From NCBI RefSeq assembly GCF_910589235.1, contig NC_060955.1, forward strand, positions 6,985,694 through 7,049,693: 64,000 bases of DNA, read 5' to 3'. The notes beneath the pieces were generated by a model. That model was given only the letters and a program-made list of their open reading frames with translations, ran no database searches and was not told the origin of the DNA. The position numbers and the translations under genes are program-made. This document shows, in pieces, positions 10,908-21,440 of this stretch. This DNA is from Vespa crabro (Eukaryota > Arthropoda > Insecta > Hymenoptera > Vespidae). The number at the start of each line of letters is the position of its first letter. The first letter of the stretch is position 1.

Positions 10908-11159
10908 CCATTTTACCGTTCTTTTTCACCCTAACTAAATGTCCGTGAGTTCAGGAACAACGATGAGACATGTAATTTGTCTTCGTTCGTTTATTTGCCG
11001 CTTATATCGCCGCGTCAAAACTCCGCTTTGTCATTATACTGTGAGGGAAAATTGTTTAAGAAGGGTAGAAAGAAATAGATATAAAGATAGACAAAGGAAG
11101 GGAGAGAAACGCGCGAAGAAACAGAGGATCTACAAAATTCAAAGACATCGCTAGACGCT

Positions 11160-11880
11160 AGGAATAAGAAACCGCAGGGATAATGCGTTCTATGAAATAT
11201 TCACGGCGAAGGATTTATATCCCGGTTGGATTTTTCGCGTCTGATTTCTTTCAAAAGTCCCATCATATTTTCTGGCGTTCACTCGGCGACGCGTGTACGT
11301 TTACGTTTCCTCTCGTCTTATGAATCTTTACGTAGCGAGCACTTCAAGATCTTAAATATTATCCTTACTACATATAGATAAGACATTTCGTTTAATATTT
11401 CTTCATGTTTATTTCTATCTTTGTAATAATCTCTCTGTATCTTAAAGGATGACGTAAGATATCAAACGGTAAAATAAAAAAGAAATTATCGAAGCAATAA
11501 GAATTGTTCGAAATATTAATTTAATTATATTAATTCGTGAAAAATAATGTGAGAGTAATACTCAGCTGACGATAATTTTTTGTCGGAACGATAGAAATGA
11601 AAGATACGGGACAATGTGATATCTCTCGAATGATATCGACTCGTGAAATCGAGCTTCTCAAAATGATATCTTGAAGAAGTAATATCGACCATTAAGCTGG
11701 CAACGAAATCTCGAATTGTAGTGGTCCTTCTCGCTCGCGGCAGTAGTATTATCAGCGATTCGAGGAGCAACCGCAGCACGCTCGATGTTAGTGTCAGCCG
11801 GTGCAAAGAGTCGACTACAATGGCGCTTTGAGGTCTTTCGAGCAAAAGAGTAAAGATGCTTCGAGGAAATGCGCTCGTTC
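11160..11880. other. Non-coding stretch
   Basis: Mixed to A/T-rich sequence. Minus-strand frames at 11525-11890 and 11658-12089 cross into GAA and GA arrays and lack splice or start support. Confidence 0.35.
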
Positions 11881-11904
11881 TGAAGAGCAAAGAAGAAAGA
11901 AGAA

Positions 11905-11950
<46 letters not shown>
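11905..11950. repeat. GA microsatellite
   Basis: Nearly pure AG repeat of about 42 bp. Confidence 0.95.
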
Positions 11951-11952
<2 letters not shown>

Positions 11953-12017
11953 GAAGTAGGAACTTCGTACGGAAACGAGCTTAAGAGTACGGAAGCGAAG
12001 AGATGTCGAGAAAGAGA

Positions 12018-12019
12018 GT

Positions 12020-12048
<29 letters not shown>
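12018..12048. repeat. (GAA)n microsatellite
   Basis: About ten GAA units on the plus strand. Confidence 0.93.
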
Positions 12049-12051
<3 letters not shown>

Positions 12052-12059
12052 AAAAAAAT

Positions 12060-12515
12060 ATCTTGCAATATTTCTACTTGATACGGCATAGGATGAACGT
12101 ATACTTATAGAATATATCTAGATAAGAAGAGAGTGGTATAGTTTATAAGATCGGAAAGCGCTGGATACTATTTTAGAATTTAAAGGCTTGGATACCCGGT
12201 GTATAAAGTATAAACGAGAGCGTGGAAAGACAGAAGAAAGATGGAGATGGAAATGGAAAGGTAGAAATAGAGAGCAAGAGCGAAATATAGATAATCTGAA
12301 AAGAGAAAAGTCGTAAAAAGAGTATAGAGGCGTGACCAACGAATCGTATGACACCGTCGTTTGACTTTGCAACGATCGAGATAGTCTCTTGACCTTTTAC
12401 GCTTCTCCCTTCTTTTTCCTAGTTCCTTTTCTTTATTCTTTCCGACCATTGAATATCCTTGTTGCCGGAGTCGTATGACTTTCAACAAGCACTTAAAAAT
12501 ATTCTCACCTCTCTT
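12060..12515. other. Non-coding stretch
   Basis: Purine-rich on the plus strand up to about 12320, then mixed. No supported feature. Confidence 0.4.
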
Positions 12516-12517
12516 CT

Positions 12518-12553
<36 letters not shown>

Positions 12554-12556
12554 ACT
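12518..12556. repeat. CT microsatellite
   Basis: CT array followed by T-rich DNA. Confidence 0.92.
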
Positions 12557-12729
12557 GTTTCGTTCTTCTTCTTTTTTTTTGATTTTTGATTTTCTCGATA
12601 TTTACGTACGAAGCTTTCTGTATCGAATCACCTCCATTTTTACAGCACTATTTTCTATATTGCCTAGCGCGTTCTATTTTCCGCGGAAGAAAAGGTAGAC
12701 AATGACAGTCGGCGCGTTGCTCGTAACCG

Positions 12730-12812
12730 CCCTCTCTCTCTCTCTCTATCTTTATCTTTATCTCTTTTTCGTTCTCTCTCTCTTTCTCTTTCTTTCTATC
12801 TTTCCTTCTCTC
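12730..12812. repeat. CT / TTTATC pyrimidine tract
   Basis: CT array with TTTATC and TTTC units. An AG at about 12828 follows, then stop-poor DNA to 12977, without enough support to call an exon. Confidence 0.85.
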
Positions 12813-12899
12813 GAGATCCCTACTAGCAGCAGCCTTTCCACTACTCTGAACCACCACGTTATTTCGCGAAACGCGTTCCTCTTTGGTATTAGTGTCATT

Positions 12900-13200
12900 G
12901 TTGCAGCCCGTCGTAGGCCATTTGCCTTTTACGACCGTTTAGGGGGAAAAGGAATCTCAGTCGCGCGAATTTCGTAACCCCACTTCGAAACTACCTCCAG
13001 CTCACCCTTTTGCTACAGCCGACGTTGCTCTTGTTCGCGTCCCGACGAAACGAAATACTGTTTAACATTCGATCTAGCGCCCGCGATAAATAAATTTTCT
13101 CAGCTAGGGAAATCGCTTTGCCGCTCGCTTTATAGGCGAATCTGTCTACATGACGCCTTTCGCACGAGCCTTTTTCTCCAAGAGGGTTAATGCATACCCT
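12900..13200. promoter_or_regulatory. GC-richer island, possible regulatory DNA
   Basis: Unique sequence containing a forkhead-like ATAAATAAA core beside GCGCCCGCG near 13078-13095 and an initiator-like TCAGTC near 12958. No downstream promoter element at the expected spacing. Support is motif-level only. Confidence 0.18.
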
Positions 13201-13402
13201 TTACAGTTACAGCTTTCTACGTGGATGCTGGAAATTAAGGTGGAACGCCAAAGCTTTCGGTCCAAAGGGCTCTCCTTTACTCCCTTTTGTACGTTCTCGT
13301 TCGAGTAAAATCGCTTTCATGGAAATTGGAATTTTTTTTATTTTTCCTTTTTCATCTCCAATGGATTTCGAATAGAGTTTGAGTGTTTTACGTACGAACG
13401 GT

Positions 13403-13405
<3 letters not shown>

Positions 13406-13461
<56 letters not shown>

Positions 13462-13475
13462 GCATATATATGTAA
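13406..13475. repeat. (TA)n microsatellite
   Basis: About 45 pure bases then TATG interruptions. Confidence 0.95.
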
Positions 13476-13479
13476 GTGT

Positions 13480-14500
13480 ATGTATGTATTCATACCATAT
13501 ACAATTTATTATAGAAAATCATTGTGAGTGTATATTGTTAAGCCTTTTGTGAAGAATTCGTCAAAATGCATCGCTTTTAATTGACTATTTCATGGAGCAA
13601 GCTCCAAAAGTTTAATCCTACACGAGTTGGCTACATCACAACGATCTATCGTTTAACCACGCATTGAAATTAATATTGCAACAGATCGCTCCCCCGTTAC
13701 TAGTTTCCGAGCACGATCGCGAGATCGATATTATCAGCATTGGCGGAGTGTCCTCTGGGAACACTCTACAAAATGAGGTCCATATGCAAAGTCGTAAATG
13801 ACAGGAAGGTTGATGATCGACGTTAAAATTGTTCTACGTACGGTTTTTATCAACTGCTTATCATCATACGTATATTTTTTATTCAACCCCCCATCAGTCC
13901 TATAAAAATTTAAACTTAAAAAAAACCACTTTGGTCTGACTAAACATTCGTTTATTTATTCTCTAAGATTCATTAAATTCAAAGATATTCTAAAGAGAAA
14001 ATTAAATCATTGCGTTGTACTTTATCCCGTTAGAGTCGAAAGAAAGTTCTTACAAACGCTTGTAAACCTTCGATGAGAAGGGCTAAGAAAGGATTGGCTC
14101 ACGGACAGAGTTACTTTGTTTGTTCGTACAATAAGCAGATGGAACAGTAAAGTGAAAATAACGATTAACGGGAAGAATATGAAGCGAGAGATAAGAAGAA
14201 AGGTCGCGATATTGGATGATGAAGATGAAAGCGAAAGATATGGGACATCGTAGGGGACAAAGAAAAAAAAGAAAGAGATAGAAAGAAAGAATAGTTGTCG
14301 CTCATTTCTTTTATAGGCAAAGAGAGCCGTCGCATTTTTCAGCTTGCGAACAATGTCGTCCTTAAATGGTCCCATCAGAGTTTTACAAGGGAGTACTCAA
14401 AAAACCGATGCAGAAAAGGGTATTACTACTAGTCGGAGAAGGACAGCATCGTTAGTTATGAGGACTTAAAGGTCGGCAAAGAGGGTCGACGGATTCGTCG
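13480..14500. other. Non-coding stretch
   Basis: Contains a GC-richer patch at about 13680-13820 (with GAGTGT/ACACTC short inverted arms) and purine-rich DNA at 14180-14290. No supported frame. Confidence 0.4.
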
Positions 14501-14515
14501 TCCCAGAATTAATCC

Positions 14516-14585
14516 ATGGATGACCCTAATGGTCGAAATCTGTGGATGAAAGGCGAACGTTTAAGAGTGTTCCATTGTGTTTTTT

Positions 14586-14616
<31 letters not shown>

Positions 14617-14770
14617 CTCTCTTTCATTCACTCTCGCTTACTCTTTTCGTGTCTTTAAATGCGTAGGCGTGTGGCCTGGCACATTAGTAAAGGAAGAAAT
14701 TTATCTTGAAAATATAGGGAAATTCGATGAAAATTTAAACGATTATAGCAAGACGCCTTTCGTCCTGTGA
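14516..14770 (+). CDS. Complete ATG frame, 84 codons, possible small membrane protein
   Basis: ATG with G at +4 opens MDDPNGRNLWMKGERLRVFH. A Ser/Leu/Phe hydrophobic stretch follows (about residues 20-45, encoded by a CT/TTTC tract), then an acidic tail starting near VWPGTLVKEEIYLENIG and ending SKTPFVL. AATAAA (14770-14775) overlaps the stop. Two readings fit: a one-exon small membrane protein, or a terminal exon starting after TTTAAATGCGTAG at about 14667. The hydrophobic part may simply be translated pyrimidine tract. Product not recognised. Confidence 0.22.
14580..14640. repeat. CT/TTTC tract
   Basis: Imperfect CT array inside the 14516-14770 frame. Confidence 0.85.
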
Positions 14771-14862
14771 ATAAAACGATTTTCGTTGAACCTTTTCCGG
14801 TATAACATTTCTTCTGAATATTTGAAATATCCAGCCGTTGTGGTTTAAAAGATGCGGATATA

Positions 14863-15201
14863 ATGGTTATGAAAAGAGTCTTTTCATCATTCCCGACTCT
14901 TAATACGATTAGGAGAGTGCGTGCTCTTTATGGATATTGGATTTACGGACTTTTGCATTCTCTCACCTGCGTCCATCTGGTTATGTTTGCATCTCTCCTT
15001 GATGTTGCTATCCGTTGTGCGACTATAGCCTCTGGGAAGTATATGTATATGTATACTCTGGGAAATAGGAAGCCTTTGTCAGGTATTTTGAGGATTAGGC
15101 TTGTGACTCGTGCAATGACCTGCTGTAAAGGTATTCGTCTTTCGTTTAATATTGTCACAACTTTGTGTTTTATTTCTGTATATATAGAAATATATATATA
15201 A
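14863..15201 (+). CDS. ATG open frame, 112 codons, unknown
   Basis: Begins MVMKRVFSSFPTLNTIRRVR, with several short hydrophobic segments, and is not encoded by a GA/CT array. The last residues run into the AT repeat at 15180 and stop there. A minus-strand frame of 71 codons overlaps it. No domain recognised and no splice or polyadenylation context. Length is the only argument in favour. Confidence 0.12.
   Translation: MVMKRVFSSFPTLNTIRRVRALYGYWIYGLLHSLTCVHLVMFASLLDVAIRCATIASGKYMYMYTLGNRKPLSGILRIRLVTRAMTCCKGIRLSFNIVTTLCFISVYIEIYI

Positions 15202-15252
<51 letters not shown>
15180..15252. repeat. (TA)n microsatellite
   Basis: AT repeat, pure over the last 45 bases. Confidence 0.96.
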
Positions 15253-15254
<2 letters not shown>

Positions 15255-16080
15255 AATGAATAAGCAAAATGGAGATTTGATAAATAAACAAACTTATCAA
15301 AGTTGATTTATGAGTTAATAATAAAACAATAATCGAAATAATCGTTCGAAATGTCATCGGGAAAGCGCGATACGTTTTAAATTGTCAATGGACGTAATCG
15401 TATTATATTTATTGACTTTAAAGTGTTCTGCTTTGGAAATGTCGAGCGTATAACGTTACATTAATTTACTTCGATGAAACCCTTTCTGTTTCGAACGAGC
15501 GAAAAAGCAAGTTAAACGTTTTGAGTATTTTTATGACATCAAAGGATAGTTGTGCCGGGGACTTGTTTCAATAAATGCAAAAACAAAATGAAAAAAAAAA
15601 AAAGAATCGAATGGTAAAACGATTCTGTAGAGATCTCTTGAACAAAGTTACTTTCTAGTAAAACCAACGGAATGAAAAATAACGTGGATAAATAAAGTAT
15701 TTGGTGAAACTATGCTCGCCACGGTGCAAGCACAGGTCGATCGTTGCTTTCAACAGTTTTACACTCTTCGTAATTTACTAATCCGATTTACCTAACTAAC
15801 GAGTCGTTTTACTGTCCAAGCGCTCTCGCCATCATCATATTTCCATCGTGCATTAATGATTTAAACGATACGAAAATCGGTACGTTATCGTATACTGTTA
15901 TCCGGCTTCCGCGTAATTCTGTTTTGCAAATGTGGATATAAAATTTGCAAATGCCTGTGATACTGCACATCTTAATTGGTCGTTGGCTGTTCTCTCAAAA
16001 AATAATGATAATAAAACGTTGTCGACATTTTTTCCTTTTCTTCTTCATTACATTTTCCATATCCTTTTCCTTTTCTTTCT
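15253..16080. other. A/T-rich non-coding DNA
   Basis: Unique low-G+C sequence with an A-run near 15592. Nothing further seen. Confidence 0.45.
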
Positions 16081-16141
16081 TTTTTTCTTTTTTTTGTTTT
16101 TTTGTTTAAATCTATTTTTTTTTTTTTTAACTTATTATCAG

Positions 16142-16290
16142 ATGATTTAGTTGAGACGAATTCTTGTAAGTGCATAGATAAACGTCGAAAATTGTTGAAA
16201 GAATTTCGTACATTATGTCGTGACGCCATTATGTTTTATGCCCGTGACATCGACTTAATTAGAAAATATTTGACTCTCATAAAGTCTTAG
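16142..16290 (+). CDS. Candidate exon (terminal, or 24-nt microexon)
   Basis: A T-rich tract ends in TTATTATCAG, a good acceptor. After 2 nt the frame DLVETNSCKCIDKRRKLLKE runs to TAG, 48 codons, Lys/Arg-rich and helix-like. Alternatively a strong GTAAGT donor at 16166 would make a 24-nt microexon (16142-16165). Its phase (one leftover base) matches the candidate exon at 16569. Unrecognised; A/T-rich codons leave chance as a serious alternative. Confidence 0.17.
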
Positions 16291-16475
16291 GTATTACCTT
16301 CTACTTGCATGCTAAAACGCATTATTCTATGTAGATGTGCCACCATCGAGTTCTAAGCTCTCCAAACGATGGAGCATCAACATTGACCCTTGGATCCTCT
16401 CATCGTACCTCGATAGCCTTTTCTGAACCATCTAGGAATATTATAATCTGCTCGTAACTCGTCCAAAGAGTACTC

Positions 16476-16477
<2 letters not shown>

Positions 16478-16520
<43 letters not shown>

Positions 16521-16530
16521 CTATCTCTAT
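16478..16530. repeat. CT microsatellite with CTAT units
   Basis: Pure CT array passing into CTATCTAT. Confidence 0.93.
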
Positions 16531-16568
16531 TCCTTTCAGTCTCTCTATTTTATCACTTTTTTTTCTAG

Positions 16569-16750
16569 CCTTTACCAAGCGTATTTCAACTCTTCGAGAT
16601 TTATGGCATGTTCGACAATGCGCTGACCTTCGACTTCTTTTGTCGCAAAGGAGTCGACACGTTCATGATATTGATTTCGATTCACTGATATTACACCTTA
16701 CGGAATATTTTTCAAATCTATTCTATCTTTATTCCCGTTTGAATCTATAA
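16569..16750 (+). CDS. Candidate terminal exon, 59 codons, unknown product
   Basis: One of the strongest acceptor contexts in the window: a CT array, then CACTTTTTTTTCTAG. After 2 nt a 59-codon frame reads FTKRISTLRDLWHVRQCADL and continues with Leu/His/Asp-rich sequence ending LYSRLNL before TAA. It contains no methionine. It is phase-compatible with the 24-nt exon 16142-16165. No polyadenylation signal stands out. Family unknown. Confidence 0.18.
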
Positions 16751-16759
16751 AACGAGATA

Positions 16760-17180
16760 AATCTATTCCTGTCTTATTCCATACTTTTTAATTAACGTTT
16801 GAATAACACAAATTATACGGTATGTATGTTCAATAGTTATGAAATATTCATATAACAGTGATATAAAATCCATTGTAACAGCGGAATAAAGTAATAAATG
16901 GAGAAGCATAGAACAACAGGTTATATTAGCATTTCCGGGTAAATAAATTATATAATTGTTGAGGATTACTCGTTTCGATATAATGTAATTAATAAATTTA
17001 ATTATTTCATTGTTTGTTATAATTTCGTTGTTTCGATACAGATTTCTAAGTCTATGTTTGAGAATAGTAAAAAGAAAAAGAAAAAAAAAAGAAAAAAGAA
17101 AAAAAGAAACGGAGAAAAGCGTACAAAGCTTGTAATACGATAGTAAAGTATGAATAAACAACAGCAGGTTCCGTAGCGGC
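16760..17180. other. A/T-rich DNA with A-run
   Basis: Includes a purine run at 17068-17110. The minus-strand frame 16763-17182 is A/T background. Confidence 0.4.
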
Positions 17181-17399
17181 AAAGTATTAATAACGGAAGA
17201 AATGATCGTCGAATAATGTGACTAGCGTACTTCCTGCGTGAGAATCCTTGCGGCTAGAGGATGAGGAGGATGAGAAGAGTGAAGAGGATCGGAGAAGTAC
17301 AAGCCGAGTCATTGTATTCAAAAGGTTGCGTCTTGCGTTTACCGCATAACGTGGGTACTTAATGTTTCCGTCATATTTTTCGAAATGAATGGTTTTGAT

Positions 17400-17700
17400 G
17401 ATATACATTCATACGCTGAATTTAACATGAAAAGACGAGCCTACTGACGTTTGTGTTTGGGAATAAATCCTACCCTAACAGATGCTATATATTCTAACAT
17501 TTAATGTTGTTAAATTTTAAAGGTCGCTTAATGAACGAATTCATTTCTACATCATATTTTTAAAGTAAAAGAAAATAAAAAAGGAAATAAAAGGAAAACT
17601 TGACAATAACACTACTGTACCAACATTTTATAAGATACTGTATAATTAGTTTACCAAAATAGGACAATTATTCTGTGATTACGATTCAGAAAAGTGATAG
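17400..17700. other. A/T-rich non-coding DNA
   Basis: Nothing supported. Confidence 0.45.
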
Positions 17701-17708
17701 TCGTAGTT

Positions 17709-17782
17709 TTATTTTCTCTCTTTTTTTCCCCCTCTCTCTTTTTCTCCCTCTCTCTCTCCCCTCTTTCTCTCTTTTACTTTTT
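17709..17782. repeat. Pyrimidine-rich CT/CCCT tract
   Basis: CT units with C-runs (TTTCCCCC). Confidence 0.8.
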
Positions 17783-17860
17783 ATTTATTCTTTTTTATCT
17801 GTTTTATGAAAATAACAACGTATCCGAATAATTTTACGTCGAGCAAGGATATAGAGGACA

Positions 17861-18070
17861 ATGTTGAAAGGGGGAGAAGACACGGAAGAAGGAGGACGAG
17901 GAATTTGTCAGCTGGAACGGCAGCTGCCGTCCCGCCCGCCGCATGGAGCCGGTAATTGTAACAATTTAACGATTGTGCTTCGCTATAATGGAAGCTACGC
18001 GCGTCGTTTCGACGCGGGAGCAAAACGGGCGCTTGGTCTGCCCGACAAGCGTACATATATGTATCTATGA
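17861..18070 (+). CDS. Complete ATG frame, 69 codons, unknown
   Basis: The ATG has A at -3, a fair start context. The product begins MLKGGEDTEEGGRGICQLER and ends DKRTYMYL. It is GC-richer than its flanks, hydrophilic and Arg/Gly-rich, with no signal peptide or recognised domain. Two CAGCTG words lie inside it, so the sequence may be constrained as regulatory DNA instead. Confidence 0.17.
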   Translation: MLKGGEDTEEGGRGICQLERQLPSRPPHGAGNCNNLTIVLRYNGSYARRFDAGAKRALGLPDKRTYMYL

Positions 18071-18440
18071 GTTTCGCAGTTCTCTACTACCATTACTCTG
18101 AACTTGAGCCCTCCCACCAAAACGGACGGATCCTCGTAGAACGTGAAAATGTGCTTAGCACGAGGGGATAATGGAGTTTCGCGCCCTCTATTCCTACAGT
18201 AAAACCGTAGACGACCCTTTCTTTCCTTCTTTTTAAGGCCTCTTTTCCGAGCGATCGTAGATCAGCATAAATCAGACGTGAATTCGCTCGACGAGATTAA
18301 CGCCAGTCGAACAAAGCCCTAATTCTTTTCAATTCCATCGGCTTCCCTGCCTACCGGAAGTTACGATTTGGCGAGTTGCCTTGTGGCTACGTCGACCGAA
18401 CGTTACTCAAATTGTGGTTGCGGTACTTCTTGTTGACCGT
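17905..18440. promoter_or_regulatory. GC-richer unique island with paired E-boxes
   Basis: Two identical CAGCTG E-boxes sit 12 bases apart (17909-17914 and 17921-17926), the type bound by bHLH dimers. About 500 bases of unique repeat-free sequence follow, including AACAATTTAACG and a TGTGGTT Runt-type core near 18412. Regulatory role is inferred. Confidence 0.25.
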
Positions 18441-18449
18441 GAAAACATT

Positions 18450-19150
18450 TCGGCTAATAAGAAAGATGATCACAACGCTGTTGTCCTTGTTATGGAAAAT
18501 CTATGTTAATCGATCGGTTTACCTACAAACCGCTAGACATTATTGATCTGATAAATGGTAAAATAGTATGATATGATGATATTGAAAGGTACATCAATGT
18601 TTCAAGCAAATTCAGGGATATCGTTTAATTCGTTCTATTGTTATGTTTTTATAATTATATTTAGATTCGAAATGTTTCTATTGTTATTTAAAACAAATAA
18701 TCTATTATTATCTTCTATTGATACTTATATTCCTTTATTCTTATTATTTAATCTATTATTTCCTTTTATTGATATCTTTATTCCTTTATTTTTATTATTA
18801 TATAAAATATAATATAAATGAATCGTTTTTTTTTTACTTTTCATTTTTACGAACATTTACTTTTTAAAAATAATATCCAATTTTCAATGTAATCAGACAG
18901 GCAAAAGTGTACTATGCGAACCCTCCACTTCCATACTTACATTAATAACTTTCTCTTTTTCTTTCTTTTCTCCCCGGTCGACTAGATTCATATATGTATG
19001 CGCGAACGTGCCAAATGGAAAAAAGAAAAGACACAAAAGGGAGGTGCACGTATGCCGATGCTACAGGGGGTGCTCTCTGTATCACAGTGCAACAGTGAAA
19101 GCACACGCCTATGGGATTCAACAGTCCTGCCTATTGTCAGCTTTTCCGTC
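18450..19150. other. A/T-rich DNA with a 51-bp tandem duplication
   Basis: Mostly low-G+C sequence, becoming GC-richer from about 19020. Confidence 0.45.
18701..18800. repeat. Imperfect tandem duplication, unit about 51 bp
   Basis: Both copies start TCTATTATT and share TTGATA and ATTCCTTTATT words in the same order. Copy 1 starts at 18701 and copy 2 at 18752. Confidence 0.7.
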
Positions 19151-19204
19151 GATTCTTAATCTCGCTCCGAGATAAACTGTATTGATTGTACTTCTGTGTC
19201 CCTT

Positions 19205-19222
19205 GAGAGAGAAAGAGAAAGT

Positions 19223-19264
<42 letters not shown>

Positions 19265-19273
19265 AAGAGAAAG
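19205..19273. repeat. GA microsatellite
   Basis: GA array with AAAG interruptions at each end, inverted relative to the CT array at 19590. Confidence 0.93.
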
Positions 19274-19583
19274 GGCCACGCATTACTCTCTCCCTTCCAA
19301 GCCGTCTTTCCTTCCCTTTTCCAAGCCATTTTGGAGGACCACAACAGAACGCTACTCTGCTATAACTCGTAGAGCAAGCGTTATTGAACCACCATGGTGA
19401 GATGCCATTCCGTTCTTCGTTAACACCCTCTCACGAAGACACACCGAGTTCTATGCGTCCTTTGCTTCATTCTTTGTACGCGGTATGGCGATTTATTGGC
19501 ACAGTCAATCCCCAGTTTCAGGAATCTCCATTACCAGCCCTTATAAATTATCCGATATCGCGATAAGACGGTTTCTGCCTCTC

Positions 19584-19589
<6 letters not shown>

Positions 19590-19638
<49 letters not shown>
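19590..19638. repeat. CT microsatellite
   Basis: Pure CT array ending three bases before a GCAG acceptor-like sequence. Confidence 0.96.
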
Positions 19639-19640
<2 letters not shown>

Positions 19641-19644
19641 GCAG

Positions 19645-19775
19645 CTCCTTCATACGCTTGGTTTCTCGAAGAAAGGAAATATCGACAGCATGAGAGGTTA
19701 TCAAGGTTAAGGGACTCCTCGACCGTTCATAAGTTAGGTGAATCGATTTATCGGGATTTAAAGGATTCATTTTGA
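19645..19775 (+). CDS. Candidate terminal exon, 42 codons, unknown product
   Basis: The CT microsatellite runs into TTTCTGCAG, a strong acceptor. After 2 nt the frame reads PSYAWFLEERKYRQHERLSR, then a mixed charged stretch ending YRDLKDSF before TGA. The charge pattern is helix-like and unlike repeat-derived frames. A possible internal donor AG|GTGAAT at about 19735 would shorten it. AGTAAA, a weak polyadenylation variant, lies about 20 bases past the stop. Not recognised. Confidence 0.2.
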
Positions 19776-20690
19776 TCTTTCTCTTTAAATTCAGTAAAGA
19801 TTTTTATTTTTTTTTATGTATATATAATAATATATATTAATATTTTTCTTTTTTTCAAATGAAACAAATTATAATTCTGTTTGCGTTCAAGACGTTTGGT
19901 ATTTTGTTAAAATCGATCTAGAAAGAGAATTTTCTAGTATCGTGCAAAAGCGTAAGTCGTCTTATGGAAAAACCGTTTAAGGTTGAGAGAAAGTTATTCC
20001 AGGAAGAAAGGTAGAATGGGTTTTCGTTTGGTGCAACTTTCGCGTGAAATATTTAGCAAGCCATTTTGAAAAAGTCGTGTCTCGCTGGACTCAAAATCTC
20101 GTACGAGTATGTTGCGTTACTTTAGGAAACCTTGCGAACGAGTCTTGAGACTTTCCCGTTTAGTATTTTCGCAAGGTAGTAAGGTCGACACGATATTAAA
20201 GTATTTGTCGTTGCAAAAAGGAAAACTTATACGTACGATGTGTCTTTTTCTTTTATATTTTTTCTTTCCAACGCTTGAATAAAACACTTGGATTCTATTT
20301 GTCCTACGGCAGATGCAGACGTTTTTTATTTTTGTTCGTGTATAATCATGTGTATCGTCCTCGATTTTTCTGGCTCGTTTATTTCGTATATTAATGACCC
20401 GCAGCTGTATAACGTATAGGAACGATCGAATTAGTAAATAAGTAGTTAGTATATGTAGATATTCGATCGTTAAAAAATATTTCAAATAATCTCTCAAAGA
20501 ATTCGTAAGAGTTTAATGAATTTCGTATGTTTCATGAATTATAGGCATATCCGATAAATAATCGTTGAATCGACTGGCATTTTGAAAGAAAAAAAAAAAA
20601 CAAAGAAAAAAAAGAAGAAAAGAGCAAAAATCGAAGAGTAAAAAAGTCGATATGCCGGGGATATTTAAGCTGTATCGAATTTGGATTATT
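19776..20690. other. Non-coding stretch
   Basis: T-rich at 19795-19860, then unique A/T-rich DNA and A-runs near 20588. The minus-strand frame 20117-20497 has no support. Confidence 0.4.
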
Positions 20691-20929
20691 AATAACGCCA
20701 TTATCAAATATTTACGTTTTACGTATCGAGCTTGATCAGGTGCAAAATGCGGTCGGCGTTGCTTTTACCGCTCGTTCGGTTTTAATGACGAAGCGAGAAT
20801 GGAGGGAGGAAAGATAGGGTGGGTGAACGGAGGGTAAACGATGAACCCCGGACTGACGGAGGTAGTAGAAGAAGAGGAGGAGAAACAGGAGGAGTGAACG
20901 AGAGTGCGAACGAACAAACGAAAACGAAC

Positions 20930-21270
20930 ATTGGGCGTGCCAAGCTATAATTACTATTAACAATAGCATCCTCCACCAACAAACAATAACCTTATTAGCA
21001 TAGTCTAGCCTGCGAGCCTTTCTCACCTTGCGTTACATTTACACGGATAATGTGCATAGCTCTATAGATATGTTAGTATGGGTGATGGTGATGGTGATGG
21101 CGATGGTGATAGTGGTAGTAGTAGGCTGGATGCTGTTCTCGTTGGAGCCGAGCAAACATAGGAGAGTAGCATCCGAGTTCTGTATCGTTCGATCGAATCT
21201 CCATTAATTTCAACGAGCTCGCCCGTGGCCGCAACATTTTTCCGCTCTCTCCGTTCTGCATCGAGCCAGA
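20930..21270. promoter_or_regulatory. Unique island with SOX- and homeodomain-like cores
   Basis: AACAATAG at 20959-20966 and AAACAATAAC at 20981-20990 are SOX/forkhead-like. CATTAATTTC near 21203 is homeodomain-like. The island is interrupted by a (GGTGAT)n repeat at 21080-21124. Confidence 0.22.
21080..21124. repeat. (GGTGAT)n minisatellite
   Basis: Six-base units GGTGAT with CGAT and GGTAGT variants. The minus strand would encode a poly-His run. Confidence 0.88.
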
Positions 21271-21274
21271 ATTA

Positions 21275-21440
21275 ATCTTCTTTTATTTTTTTTTATTTTT
21301 CCTTTTTTTCTCTCTTTTCTTTCCTCCTATCTTCTATCTCTTCTCTCACAGTCTTTTTGTCTTCTTTTTATTTTTCTTTTTTTTTTCTTTTTTTGTATTC
21401 CTTCTTTTTTATCCATCTATCTCTATCTTCCTTTTGTGCA
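21275..21440. repeat. T-rich pyrimidine tract
   Basis: About 165 bases of TTTTC, TTTTA and CT words with few purines. Confidence 0.8.

Noticed and set aside
7626..10958. Shared 14-mer GTGAGTTCAGGAAC at two sites
   Set aside because: A few 14-base matches are expected by chance in 64 kb, and the similarity does not extend.
10939..11154. 71-codon basic frame after a CT/TTTC tract
   Set aside because: A second frame in the same stretch looks equally protein-like, so length and composition do not discriminate here.
11955..11975. TAGGAACTTC word similar to the start of miR-276
   Set aside because: The match stops after ten bases and the flanks are GA repeat, with no hairpin.
19890..19972. Possible exon before GTAAGT at 19950
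   Set aside because: The acceptor is weak and the A/T-rich frame is of a length expected by chance.
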